From positions 48,471,283-48,535,282 of the forward strand of contig NC_087062.1 in the NCBI RefSeq assembly GCF_963678635.1: DNA of 64,000 nucleotides. The letters run 5' to 3'. Origin of the DNA: Symsagittifera roscoffensis. Lineage: Eukaryota > Xenacoelomorpha > Acoela > Convolutidae. Positions 23,426-35,999 of this stretch are shown here, piece after piece. The notes under the pieces are model-generated. The model saw only the letters and a list, made by a program, of their open reading frames with translations. It searched no databases and was not told the origin of the DNA. The position numbers and the translations under genes were made by a program. Every line of letters starts with the position of its first letter. Position 1 is the stretch's first letter.

Positions 23426-25619
23426 AGTACTTTTTTAGAAAAGAATGACTGGTTGTTGTAAAATTAAATGAAGTGTCATAAAAAAGACTGGCTGATCACT
23501 GTGAAAACACCTGTAATGTTTTCAGAAAAAAATAACTGGGCGCTGTAAAGTTAACCGAAATTTTTTTTTTAAAACGAATGGCTGGTCGCTAAGAAAATAA
23601 CCGAAGTGTTTTTAGAAAAAGAATAGCTGGTTGCTGTGAAATTAACCGAAGTGTTTTTTTTTAAATGGCTGGGCGCTGTAAAGTTAACCGAAGTTTTTTT
23701 TAAAAAACGAATGGCTGTTCGCTAAGAAATTAACCGAAGTGTTTTTAAAAAAATGTCTGGGCGCTGTAAAATTAACCGAAGTCTTTGTAAAAAAGTATGG
23801 CTGGTCGCTTTGAAACTAACCAAAGTACTTTTTTAAAAAAGATTGACTGGTTGTTCTAAAATTAATTGAAGTGTCATAAAAAAGAATGGCTGATCACTGT
23901 GAAAACACCTGAAACGTTTTTAGAAAAATGAATGGCTGGTCGCTGTGAAATTGACCGAAGTCTTTTTTTAAAAAATGTCTGGGCGCTGTAAAACTAACCG
24001 AAGTCTTTTTAAAAAGTATGGCTGGTCGCTGTGAAACTAACCGAAGTATTTTTTAAAAAAGAATTGCTGGTTGCTGTGAAATTAACCGAAGTGTTTTTTA
24101 AAAAAATGACTGGGCGCTGTAAAGTTAACCGAAATTTTTTTTTTAAAAACGAGTGGCTGGTTGCTAAGAATTTAAACGATTTTTTTTAAAAAATGTCTGG
24201 GAGCTGTAAAATTAACAGAATTCTTTTTAAAAAGTATGGCTGGTCGCTATGAAACTAACCGAATTACTTTTTTAAAAAAGATTGACTGGGAGCTGTAAAA
24301 TTAACAGACGTATCTTAGGAAGAAAAATGGTTTGTTGCTGTGAAATTAACCAAAGTTTTTATAGAAAAAAAAATGGCTGGTCGTTGAAAAATTAACCGAA
24401 GTATTTTAAAAAAAGAATGGCTGTTCGCTGCGAAATTGACCAAAGTTTTTTTTTCAAAAGAATGACTGATCACTGTGAAAACACCTGAAATGTTCTTAGA
24501 AAAAAGAATGGCTGGTCGCTGTAAAATCAACCGAAGTATTTTAAAAAAAGAATGGCTGTTCGCTGCGAAATTGACCAAAGCTTTTTTGAAAAAAGAATGA
24601 CTGGGCGCTGTGAAATTAAACGAAGTATTCTATTCCTAGAAAAAAGAATGGTTGGTTGCTGCGAAATCAACCGAAGTATTTTTTAAAAAAGAATAGCTGG
24701 TTGCTGGGAACTAACCGAAGTGTTTTTTTTTAAAAATGACTGGGCGCTGTAAAGTTAACCGAAGTTTTTTTTTTTGAAAACGAATGGCTGGTTGCTAAGA
24801 AATTAACCGAAGTGTTTTTTAAAAAATGCCTGGGCGCTGTAAATTAACCGAATTCTTTTTAAAAACTATGGCTGGTCGCTGTGAAACTAACCGAAGTACT
24901 TTTTTAAAAAAGAATGACTGGTTGTTGTAAAATTAATTGAAGTGTCATAACAAAAGAATGGCTGATCACCGTGAAAACACCTGAAATATTTTTAGAAAAA
25001 TGAATGGCTGGTCGCTGTGAAATTGACCAAAGTCTTTTTTTAAAAAATGTCTGGACGCTGTAAAATTAACCGAAGTCTTTTTAAAAAATATGACTGGTCG
25101 CTGTGAAACTAACCGAAGTTTTTTTAAAAAAAGAGTAGCTGGTTGCTGTGAAATTAACCGAAGTGTTTTTTAAAAAAATAACTGGGCGCTGTAAAGTAAA
25201 CCGAAATTGTTTAAAAAAAAACGAATGGCTGGTCGCTATGAAATTAACCGAAGTGGTTTTTTAAAAAAAGTCTGGGAGCTGTAAAATTACCAAAGTCTTT
25301 TTAAAAAGTATGGCTGGTCGCTGTGAAATTGACCGAAGTCTTTTTTTAAAAAAAGAATGACTGGGAGCTTTAAAATTAACAGACGTATCTTAGGAAAAAT
25401 AATGGCTGGTTGCTGTGAATTTAACTAAAGTTTTTTTAGAAAAAAATGGCTGGTTGCTGTAAAACTAACCGAAGTTTTTTTTTTTTTAAAGAATGACTGG
25501 TTGCTGTGAAATTAACCGAAGTGTTCTTTATGAAAATGACTGGGCGCTGTAAAATTAACCGAAGTTTTTTTTAAAAAAAAAATGACTGATCACTGTGAAA
25601 ACACCTGAAAATTTCTTAA

Positions 25620-26856
25620 AAAAACGAATGGCTGGTCGCTAAGAAACTAACCGAACTGTTTTTTTGAATGTCTCGGCGCTGTAAAATTTACCGAAGTTTT
25701 TTAAAAAAGAATAGCTGGTTGCTGTGAAATTAACCGAAGTGTTCTTTGAAAAAATGACTGGGCGCTGTAAAATTAACCGAAGTATTCTTTTCCTAGAAAA
25801 AAAAAGGACTGGTCACTGCGAAATCAACCAAAGTATTTTTTAAAAAAGAACGGCTGGTTGCTGTGAAATTAACCGAAGTGTTTTTTGAAAAAATGACTGG
25901 ACGCCGTAAAATTAACCGAATTTTTTTTTTAAAAAAACGAATGGCTGGTCGCTGCTGAACTAACCGAAGTATTTTTTAAAAAAAGAATGACTGGGCGTTG
26001 TAAACTTAATTGAAGTATCTTAAAAAAAAAATGGCTGGTCGCTGTAAATTTAACCTAAGTATTCTTAGAAAAAAGATTGGCTGGTCGCTGTGAACTTAAC
26101 CTGAGTTTTCTTTAAGAAAAAACAACTGAATTGTTTTTTCAAAACCAAAAGACTGGTCGCAGTGAAATTAAAAAAAAAAATTCTTTTCTTAGAAAATTGA
26201 ATGGCTCGTCGCTGTGAAATCAACAGAAGTAGTCTTAAAAAAACGAATGGCTGGTCGCTAAGAAACTAACCGAAGTGTTTTTTTGAATGTCTCGGCGCTG
26301 TAAAATTTACCGAAGTTTTTTAAAAAAGAATAGCTGGTTGCTGTGAAATTAACCGAAGTGTTCTTTGAAAAAATGACTGGGCGCTGTAAAATTAACCGAA
26401 GTATTCTTTTCCTAGAAAAAAAAAGGACTGGTCACTGCGAAATCAACCGAAGTATTTTTTAAAAAAGAACGGCTGGTTGCTGTGAAATTAACCGAAGTGT
26501 TTTTTGAAAAAATGACTGGACGCCGTAAAATTAACCGAATTTTTTTTTTAAAAAAACGAATGGCTGGTCGCTGCTGAACTAACCGAAGTATTTTTTAAAA
26601 AAAGAATGACTGGGCGTTGTAAACTTAATTGAAGTATCTTAAAAAAAAATGGCTGGTCGCTGTAAATTTAACCTAAGTATTCTTAGAAAAAAGATTGGCT
26701 GGTCGCTGTGAACTTAACCGAAGTTTTCTTTAAGAAAAAACAACTGAATTGTTTTTTCAAAACCAAAAGACTGGTCGCAGTGAAATTAAAAAAAAAAATT
26801 CTTTTCTTAGAAAATTGAATGGCTCGTCGCTGTGAAATCAACAGAAGTAGTCTTAA
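25620..26856 (+). repeat. 619-bp unit, two tandem copies
   Basis: The private phrase GAATGTCTCGGCGCTG lies at 25666 and 26285. The copies run from about 25620 and 26238. Each ends with a hairpin-bearing monomer and a GGTCGCAGTGAAATT core. A 1.6-kb stretch that includes this doublet is absent from the distant copy at 38160. Confidence 0.82.
26116..26140 (+). repeat. Hairpin-bearing monomer variant (type copy)
   Basis: GAAAAAACAA, loop CTGAA, then TTGTTTTTTC form a perfect 10-bp inverted repeat. The identical 25-bp element recurs at 26734, 27714, 28419, 38647, 39353 and 40339. A related form with a 9-bp stem and a 7-base loop occurs at 31113, and similar forms near 32496, 55748, 56141 and 61265. 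It is always followed by CAAAACCAAAAGACTGG (or AAAGG) and a GGTCGCAGTG core, so it marks one monomer lineage. Confidence 0.85.
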
Positions 26857-27161
26857 AAAAAGAATGGCTGGTCGCTAAGAAATTAACCGAAGTGTTTTTT
26901 TTTAATGTCTGGGCGCTGTAAAACTAACCGAAATCTTTTTAAAAAATATGGCTGGTCGCTGTGAAACTCACCGAACTACTTTTCTTAAAAAAGAATGACT
27001 GGTTGTTGTAAAATTAACTGAAAAGTCATAAAAAAAGAATGGCTGATCACTGTGAAAACACCTGAAATATTCTTAGAAAAAAGAATGGCTGGTCGCTGTG
27101 AAATTAAAAGAAATATTCTTTTCTTAGAAAAATGAATGGCTGGTCGCTGTGAAATTGACCG

Positions 27162-28575
27162 AAGTCTTGTTTTTAAAAAAAGAATGACTGGGAGCTGTAA
27201 AACTAACAAAAGTATCTTAGGAAAAAAATGGCTGGTCGCTGTAAAATTAACCGAAGTGTTTTTTTGAATGTCTCGGCGCTGTAAAATTTACCGAAGTTTT
27301 TTAAAAAAGAATAGCTGGTTGCTGTGAAATTAACCGAAGTGTTCTTTGAAAAAATGACTGGGCGCTGTAAAATTAACCGAAGTATTCTTTTCCTAGAAAA
27401 AAGAAGGGCTGGTCACTGCGAAATCAACCGAAGTATTTTTTAAAAAAGAACGGCTGGTTGCTGTGAAATTAACCGAAGTGTTTTTTGAAAAAATGACTGG
27501 ACGCCGTAAAATTAACCGAATTTTTTTTTAAAAAAACGAATGGCTTGTCACTGCTGAACTAACCGAAGTATTTTTTAAAAAAAGAATGACTGGGCGTTGT
27601 AAACTTAATTGAAGTATCATAAAAAAAAATGGCTGGTCGCTGTGAATTTAACCTAAGTATTCTTAGAAAAAAGATTGGCTGGTCGCTGTGAACTTAACCG
27701 AAGTTTTCTTTAAGAAAAAACAACTGAATTGTTTTTTCAAAACCAAAAGACTGGTCGCAGTGAAATTTAAAAAAATATTCTTTTCTTAGAAAATTGAATG
27801 GCTGGTCGCTGTGAAATCAACAGAAGTAGTCTTAAAAAAAGAATGGCTGGTCGCTAAGAAATTAACCGAAGTCTTGTTTTTAAAAAAAGAATGACTGGGA
27901 GCTGTAAAACTAACAAAAGTATCTTAGGAAAAAAATGGCTGGTCGCTGTAAAATTAACCGAAGTGTTTTTTGAATGTCTCGGCGCTGTAAAATTTACCGA
28001 AGTTTTTTAAAAAAGAATAGCTGGTTGCTGTGAAATTAACCGAAGTGTTCTTTGAAAAAATGACTGGGCGCTGTAAAATTAACCGAAGTATTCTTTTCCT
28101 AGAAAAAAGAAGGGCTGGTCACTGCGAAATCAACCGAAGTATTTTTTAAAAAAGAACGGCTGGTTGCTGTGAAATTAACCGAAGTGTTTTTTGAAAAAAT
28201 GACTGGACGCCGTAAAATTAACCGAATTTTTTTTTTAAAAAACGAATGGCTTGTCGCTGCTGAACTAACCGAAGTATTTTTTAAAAAAAGAATGACTGGG
28301 CGTTGTAAACTTAATTGAAGTATCATAAAAAAAATGGCTGGTCGCTGTGAATTTAACCTAAGTATTCTTAGAAAAAAGATTGGCTGGTCGCTGTGAACTT
28401 AACCGAAGTTTTCTTTAAGAAAAAACAACTGAATTGTTTTTTCAAAACCAAAAGACTGGTCGCAGTGAAATTTAAAAAAATATTCTTTTCTTAGAAAATT
28501 GAATGGCTGGTCGCTGTGAAATCAACAGAAGTAGTCTTAAAAAAAGAATGGCTGGTCGCTAAGAAATTAACCGAA
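27162..28575 (+). repeat. 707-bp unit, two tandem copies
   Basis: TCTTGTTTTTAAAAAA starts at 27165 and 27872, and GAATGTCTCGGCGCTG at 27266 and 27972 (offsets 707 and 706 bp). The same doublet appears again at about 38095-39510 with the same period (38199 and 38906). It therefore predates the long-range duplication. Confidence 0.85.
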
Positions 28576-29620
28576 GTGTTTTTTTTTAAATGTCTGGGCG
28601 CTGTAAAACTAACCGAAATCTTTTTAAAAAGTATGGCTGGTCGCTGTGAAACTAACCGAACTACTTTTCTTAAAAAAGAATGACTGGTTGTTGTAAAATT
28701 AACTGAAAAGTCATAAAAAAAGAATGGCTGATCACTGTGAAAACACCTGAAATTTTCTTTGAAAAAAGAATGGCTGGTCGCTGTGAAATTAAAAGAAATA
28801 TTCTTTTCTTAGAAAAATGAATGGCTGGTCGCTGTGAAATTGACCGAAGTCTTGTTTTTAAAAAAAGAATGACTGGGAGCTGTAAAACTAACAGAAGTAT
28901 CTTAGAAAAAAGAATGGCTGGTCGCTGTAAAATTAACCGAAGTATTTTTAGAAAAAAATGGCTAGTCGCTGTAAAACTAACCGAAGTTTTTTTTAAAAAA
29001 AGAATGACTGGTCGTTGTGAAAATAACCGAAATTTTCCAAGAAAAAGAATGGCTTGTCGCTGTAAAAACAACTGAAGTGTTCTTAGAAAAAAAAGGCTGT
29101 TCGCTGTGAAATTAAACGAAGTATTCTATTCCTAGAAAAAAGAATGGCTGATCGCTGCGAAACCAACCGAAGTATATTTTAGAAAAAGAATGGCTGGTTG
29201 CTGTGAAATTAACCTTGTGTTCTTTAAAAAAAAATGACCGGGCGCTGTAAAATTAACCGAAGTCTTTTTAAAAAGTATGGCTGGTCGCTGTGAAACTAAC
29301 CGAAGTACTTTTTAAAAAAGAAAGACTGGGAGCTGTAAAATTAACAGACGTATGTTAGGAAAAAGAATGGTTGGTTGCTTTGAAATTAACCAAAGTTTTT
29401 TTAAAAAAATAAATGGCTGGTCGCTGAAAAACTAACCGAAGTTTTTTTTTAAAAAAAGAATGACTGATCACTGTGAAAACACCTGAAATGTTCTTAGAAA
29501 AAAGAATGGCTGGTCGCCGTAAAATCAACCGAAGTATTTTTTAAAAAAGAATGGCTGCTCGCTGTGAAATTGACCAAAGCCTTTTTAAAAAGAGAATGAC
29601 TGGGCGCTGTGAAATTAAAC

Positions 29621-31093
29621 GAAGTATTCTATTCCTAGAAAAAAGAATGGCTGGTCGCTGCGAAATCAACCGAAATATTTTTTAAAAAAGAATAGCTGTT
29701 TGCTGTAAAACTAACCGAAGTGTTTTTTTAAAAAGTGACTGGGCGCTGTAAATTTAACCGAAGTCTTTTTAAAAAGTATGGCTGGTCGCTGTGAAACTAA
29801 CCGAAGTATTTTTTAAAAAAGAATAGCTGGTTGCTGTGAAATTAACCGAAATGTTTTTTAAAAAAAATGACTGGGCGCTGTAAAATTAACCGAAGTCTTT
29901 TTTAAAACGAATGGGCGAATGGGTGGTCGCTAAGAAATTAAGCGAAGTGTTTTTTAAAAAATGCCTGGGCGCTGTAAAATTAACCGAAGTCTTTTTTTAA
30001 AAAATGTCTGGGCGCTGTAAAATTGACCGAAGTCTTTTTAAAAAGTATGGCTGGTCGCTGTGAAACTAACCGAAGTATTTTTTAAAACGAATGGGTGGTC
30101 GCTAAGAAATTAAGCGAAGTGTTTTTTAAAAAATGCCTGGGCGCTGTAAAATTAACCGAAGTCTTTTTTTAAAAAATGTCTGGGCGCTGTAAAATTGACC
30201 GAAGTCTTTTTAAAAAGTATGGCTGGTCGCTGTGAAACTAGCCGAAGTATTTTTTAAAAAAGAATAGCTGGTTGCTGTGAAATTAACCGAAGTGTTTTTT
30301 AAAAAAAATGACTGGGCGCTGTAAATTTAACCGATTTTTTTTTTAAAAAAGGAATGGCTGGTCGCTAAGAAATTAACCGAAGTGGTTTTTTAAAAAATGT
30401 CTGGGAGCTGTAAAATTAACCGAAGTCTTTTTAAAAAGTATGGCTGGTCGCTGTGAAACTAACCAAAGTTTTTTTAGAAAAACGAATGACTGATCACTGT
30501 GAAAACACCTGAAATGTTCTTAGAAAAAAGAATGGCTGGTCGCTGTAAAATCTACCGAAGTATTTTTTAAAAAAGAATGGCTGCTCGCTGTGAAATTGAC
30601 CAAAGCCTTTTTAAAAAAGGAATGACTGAGCGCTGTGAAATTAAACGAAGTATTCTATTCCTAGAAAAAAGAATGGCTGGTCGCTGTAAAATCTACCGAA
30701 GTATTTTTTAAAAAGGAATGACTGCTCGCTGTGAAATTGACCAAAGCCTTTTTAAAAAAGGAATGACTGAGCGCTGTCAAATTAAACGAAGTATTCTATT
30801 GCTAGAAAAAAGAATGGCTGGTCGCTGCAAAATCAACCGAATTATTTTTCAAAAAAGAGTAGCTGGTTGCTGTAAAACTAACCGAAGTGTTTTTAAGAAA
30901 GTGACTGGGCGCTGTAAAGTTAACCGAAGTTTTTTTTTATAAACGAATGGGTGGTCGCTAAGAAATTAAGCGAAGTGTTTTTTAAAAAATGCCTGGGCGC
31001 TGTAAAATTAACCGAAGTCTTCTTTTAAAAAAATGTCTGGGCGCTGTAAAACTGACCGAAGTCTTTTTAAAAAGTATGGCTGGTCGCTGTGAA
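29621..31093 (+). repeat. Satellite with short local repeats
   Basis: Monomers with GGGTGGTCGCTAAGAAATTAAG and TGCCTGGGCGCTG variants alternate. A stretch of about 150 bp beginning near 29900 recurs near 30080 almost unchanged, and a larger relative lies near 30930-31090. No gene or foreign insertion is seen. Confidence 0.65.
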
Positions 31094-31261
31094 ACTAACC
31101 GAAGTTTTATTTGAAAAAACAACTGAAGTGTTTTTTCAAAACCAAAAGACTGGTCGCAGTGAAATTAAAAATATATATATTTTTTTTAAATTTCACTGCG
31201 ACCAACCTTTTGGTTTTGAAAAAACACTTCAGTTGTTTTTTCAAATAAAACTTCGGTTAGT
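31094..31261. repeat. Near-perfect inverted repeat in the array
   Basis: The left arm is 31094-31170 (forward monomer) and the right arm 31182-31261 (reverse-complement monomer), separated by ATATATATATT. By eye the arms, about 77-80 bp, differ at two adjacent bases (GACCAGTC against GACCAACC on the right-arm strand) plus one to three bases of A/T length near the centre. After the right arm, forward orientation resumes at TGTTTTTTCAAAACC. The same region at 32464-32620 lacks the inverted copy; the interval from GTGTTTTTTC to CTTAGAAAATTG is 188 bp here and 58 bp there, so about 130 bp is extra. The left arm contains the hairpin at 31113-31137. Confidence 0.93.
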
Positions 31262-34200
31262 GTTTTTTCAAAACCAAAAGACTGGGCGCAGTGAAAATTA
31301 AAAAAAAAATTTTTTCTTAGAAAATTGAATGGCTGGTCGCTGTGAAATCAACAGAAGTAGTCTTAAAAAAAGAATGGATGGTCGCTAAGAAATTAACCGA
31401 AGTGTTTTTTTTTAAATGTCTGGGCGCTGTAAAATTAACCGAAATCTTTTTTAAAAGTATGGCTGGTCGCTGTGAAACTAACCGAACTACTTTTCTTAAA
31501 AAAGAATGACTGGTTGTTGTAAAATTAACTGAAGTGTCATAAAAAAAAATGGCTGATCACTGTGAAAACACCTGAAACAATCTTAGAAAAAAGAATGGCT
31601 GGTCGCTGTGAAATTAAAAGAAATATTCTTTTCTTAGAAAAATGAATGGCTGGTCGCTGTGAAATTGACCGAAGTCTTGTTTTTAAAAAAGAATGACTGG
31701 GAGCTGTAAAACTAACAGAAGTATCCTAGGAAAAAGAATGGCTGGTCGCTGTGAAATTAACCGAAGTATTTTTAGAAAAAAATGGCCAGTCGCTGTAAAA
31801 CTAACAAAAGTTATTTTTAAAAAAAAATGGCTGGTCGCTGAAAAACTAACCGAAGTTTTTTTTTTTAAAAGAATGACTGATCAGTGTGAAAACACTTGAA
31901 ATTTTCTTAGAAAAAAGAATGGCTGGTCGCTGTAAATCAACCGAAATATTTTTTAAAAAAGAATGACTGCTCGCTGTGAAATTGACCAAAGCCTTTTTAA
32001 AAAAGGAATGACTGAGCGCTGTGAAATTAAACGAAGTATTCTATTCCTAGAAAAAAGAATGGCTGGTCGCTGCAAAATCAATCGAAGTGTTTTTAAGAAA
32101 GTTACTGGTCGCTGTAAAATCAACCGAAGTACTTTTTCAAAAAGAATGACTGCTCGCTGTGAAATTGACCAAAGCTTTTTTAAAAAAGGAATGACTGAGC
32201 GCTGTGAAATTAAACGAAGTATTCTATTCCTAGAAAAAAGAATAGCTGGTTGCTGTAAAACTAACCGAAGTGTTTTTAAGAAAGTGACTGGGCGCTGTAA
32301 AGTTAACCGAAGTTTTTTTTTTTAAACGAATGGGTGGTCGCTAAGAAATTAAGCGAAGTGTTTTTTAAAAAATGCCTGGGCGCTGTAAAATTAACCGAAG
32401 TCTTTTTTTAAAAAAATGTCTGGGCGCTGTAAAACTGACCGAAGTCTTTTTAAAAAGTATGGCTGGTCGCTGTGAAACTAACCGAAGTTTTATTTGAAAA
32501 AACAACTGAAGTGTTTTTTCAAAACCAAAAGACTGGTCGCAGTGAAATTTAAAAAAAAATATTTTTTTCTTAGAAAATTGAATGGCTGGTCGCTGTGAAA
32601 TCAACAGAAGTAGTCTTAAAAAAAGAATGGATGGTCGCTAAGAAATTAACCGATGTGTTTTTTTTAAATGGCTGGTCGCTATGAAACTAACCGAACTACT
32701 TTTCTTAAAAAAGAATGACTGGTTGTTGTAAAATTAACTGAAGTGTCATAAAAAAAGAATGGCTGATCACTGTGAAAACACCTGAAATATTCTTAGAAAA
32801 AAGTATAGCTGGTCGCTGTGAAAGTAAAAAAAACATTCTTTTCTTAGAAAAATGAATGGCTGGTCGCTGTGAAATTGACCGAAGTCTTGTTTTTAAAAAA
32901 GAATGACTGGGAGCTGTAAAACTAACAGAAGTATCTTAGGAAAAAGAATGGCTGGTCGCTGTGAAATTAACCGAAGTATTCTTAGAAAAAAAATGGCTAG
33001 TCGCTGTAAAACTAACCAAAGTTTTTTTAGAAAAAAAAATGGCTGGTCGCTGAAAAACTAACCGAAGTTTTTTTTTAAAAAAGAATGACTGATCACTGTG
33101 AAAACACCTGAAATTTTCTTAGAAAAAAGAATGGCTGGTCGCTGTAAAGTCAACCGAAGTATTTTTTAAAAAAGAATGACTGCTCGCTGTGAAATTGACC
33201 AAAGCCTTTTTAAAAAAAGAATGACTGAGCGCTGTGAAATTAAACGAATTATTCTATTCCTAGAAAAAAGAATAGCTCGTCGCTGCAAAATCAACCGAAT
33301 TATTATTTAAAAAAGAATAGCTTCTTGTTGTAAAATTAACTGAAGTGTCATAAAAAAAGAATGGCTGATCACTGTGAAAGCACCTGAAATATTCTTAGAA
33401 AAAAGAATGGCTGGTCGCTGTGAAATTTAAAGAAATATTCTTTTCTTAGAAAAATGAATGGCTGGTCGCTGTGAAATTGACCGAGGTATTTTTAGAAAAA
33501 AAATTGCTAGTCGCTGTAAAACTAACCGAAATTTTTTTTAAAAAAAGAATGACTGGTCGCTGTGAAAATAACCGAAAATTTCCAAGAAAAAGAATCGCTT
33601 GTCGCTGTAAAAACAACTGAAGTGTTCTTAGAAAAAAAGGCTGGTCGCTGTGAAATTAAACGAAGTATTCTATTCCTAGAAAAAAGAATGGCTGATCGCT
33701 GCGAAATCAACCGAAGTATATTTCAGAAAAAGAATGGCTGGTTGCTGTGAAATTAACCTACGTGTTCTTTAAAAAAAATGACTGAACGCAGTAAAATTAA
33801 CCGAAGTCTTTTTAAAAAGTATGGCTGGTCGCTGTGAAACTAACCGAAGTACTTTTTTAAAAAAAGAATGACTGGTCGCTGTGAAAATAACTGAAGTGTT
33901 CTTAGAAAAAAAAAGGCTGGTCGCTGTGAATTTAAACGAAGTATTCTATTCCTAGAAAAAAGAATGGCTGATTGCTGCGAAATCAACCGAAGTACATTTT
34001 AGAAAAAAAGAATGGCTGGTTGCTGTGAAATTAACCTACGTGTTCTTAAAAAAAATGACTGGGCGCTGTAAAATTAACCGAAGTCTTTTTAAAAATATGG
34101 CTAGTCGCTGTCAAACTAACCGAAGTACTTTTTTTAAAAAAGAATGACTGGGAGCTGTAAAACTAACCGACGTTTTTTTAAAAAAAAGAATGACTGGTCG

Positions 34201-35999
34201 CTGTGAAAATAACTGAAGTGTTCTTAGAAAAAAAGGCTGGTCGCTGTGAAATTAAAGGAAGTATTCTATTCCTAGAAAAAAGAATGGCTGATCGCTGCGA
34301 AATCAACCGAAGTATATTTTAGAAAAAAAGAATGACTGGTTGCTGTGAAATTAACCTACGTGTTCTTTAAAAAAATGACTGGGCGCTGTAAAATTAACCG
34401 AAGTCTTTTAAAAAGTATGGCTAGTCGCTGTGAAACTAACCGAAGTACTTTTTTAAAAAAGAATGACTGGGAGCTGTAAAATTGACCAAAGCCTTTTTAA
34501 AAAAAGAATGACTGAGCGCTGTGAAATTAAACGAAGTATTCTATTCCTAGAAAAAAGAATGGCTGGTCGCTGCAAAATCAACCGAATTATTATTTAAAAA
34601 AGAATAGCTGGTTGCTGTGAAACTAACCGAAATGTTTTTTTTTAAAAGAATGACTGATCACTGTGAAAACACCTGAAATTTTCTTAGAAAAAAGAATGGC
34701 TGGTCGCTGTAAAATCAACCGAAGTATTTTTTAAAAAAGAATGACTGCTCGCTGTGAAATTGACTAAAGCCTTTTTAAAAAAAGAATGACTGAGCGCTGT
34801 GAAATTAAACGAAGTATTCTATTCCTAGAAAAAAAGAATGGCTGGTCGCTGTAAAATCAACCGAATTATTATTTAAAAAAGAATAGCTGGTTGCTGTGAA
34901 ACTAACCGAAGTGTTTTTAAGAAAGTGACTGGGCGCTGTAAAGTTAACCGAAGTTTTTTTTTTAAACGAATGGGTGGTTGCTAAGAAATTAAGCGAAGTG
35001 TTTTTTAAAAAATGCCTGGGCGCTGTAAAATTAACCGAAGTCTTTTTTAAAAAAATGTATGGGCGCTGTAGAATTGACCGAAGTCTTTTTAAAAAGTATG
35101 GCTGGTTGCTGTGAAACTAACCGAAGTTTTCTTTAAAAAAAACAACTGAAAGGTTTTTTCAAAACCAAAAGACTGGTCGCAGTGAAATTAAGAAAATTGA
35201 ATGGCTGGTCGCTGTGAAATCAACAGAAGTAGTCTTAAAAAAGAATGGATGGTCGCTAAGAAATTAACCGAAGTGTTTTTTTTAAATGTCTGGGCGCTGT
35301 AAAATTAACCGAAATCTTTTTAAAAAGTATGGCTGGTCGCTGTGAAACTAACCGAACTACTTTTCTTAAAAAAGAATGACTGGTTGTTGTAAAATTAACT
35401 GAAGTGTCATTAAAAAAAATGGCTGATCACTGTGAAAACACCTGAAACATTCTTAGAAAAAAGAATGGCTGGTCGCTGTGAAATTAAAAGAAATATTCTT
35501 TTCTTAGAAAAATGAATGGCTGGTCGCTGTGAAATTGAAAGAAGTCTTGTTTTTAAAAAAGAATGACTGGGAGCTGTAAAACTAACAGAAGTATCCTAGG
35601 AAAAAGAATGACTGGTCGCTGTGAAATTAACCGAAGTATTTGCAGAAAAAAATGGCCAGTCGCTGTAAAACTAACCAAAGTTTTTTTAAAAAAAAAATGG
35701 CTGGTCGCTGAAAAACTAACCGAAGTTTTTTTTTAAAAAGAATGACTGATCACTGTGAAAACACCTGAAATTTTCTTAGAAAAAAAGAATGGCTGGTCGC
35801 TGTAAAATCAACCGAAGTATTTTTTAAAAAAGAATGACTGCTCGCTGTGAAATGGACCAAAGCCTTTTTAAAAAAGGAATGACTGAGCGCTGTGAAATTA
35901 AACGAAGTATTCTATTCCTAGAAAAAAGAATGGCTGGTCGCTGCAAAATCAACCGAAGTGTTTTTAAGAAAGTGACTGGTCGCTGTAAAATCAACCGAA
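31262..35999 (+). repeat. Satellite block between the two long copies
   Basis: Monomer order is partly repeated at steps near 1.38 kb; the GGTCGCTGTGAAACTAACCG plus TTTTATTTG context is at 31081 and 32464. A shared CTGCTCGCTGTGAAATTGAC plus CAAAGCC lineage recurs near 31970, 32150, 33180, 34745 and 35840. Copies are less regular than the nearby doublets. No non-satellite sequence is present. Confidence 0.65.

Larger units (their letters stand above)
23426..29620 (+). repeat. Long block A, duplicated at a distance
   Basis: The order of private variants in this block recurs at about 36000-41494. At the left end the match AAGTGTCATAAAAAAGACTG starts at 23471 and 36044, an offset of 12,573 bp. 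After one monomer is missing from the right copy, the offset is 12,534 bp. Block A carries additional internal repeats (619-bp and 707-bp doublets) that the distant copy shares only in part. The two copies are separated by about 6.4 kb of other satellite, so this is not a simple tandem duplication. Confidence 0.8.

Noticed and set aside
31094-31261. Terminal inverted repeats of a small DNA transposon
   Set aside because: The arms are satellite monomers in opposite orientation with only 11 bp between them. There is no internal sequence and no target-site duplication, so a fold-back rearrangement explains it better.
31963-32325. Plus-strand open frame of 120 codons with a basic, Cys-containing repeat like RMAGRCEINRSIF
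   Set aside because: The regular Arg/Lys and Cys pattern looks like a repeat protein, but it is the translated core plus A-tract. Neighbouring monomers leave the frame through A/T run length changes, so there is no conserved frame across the array.
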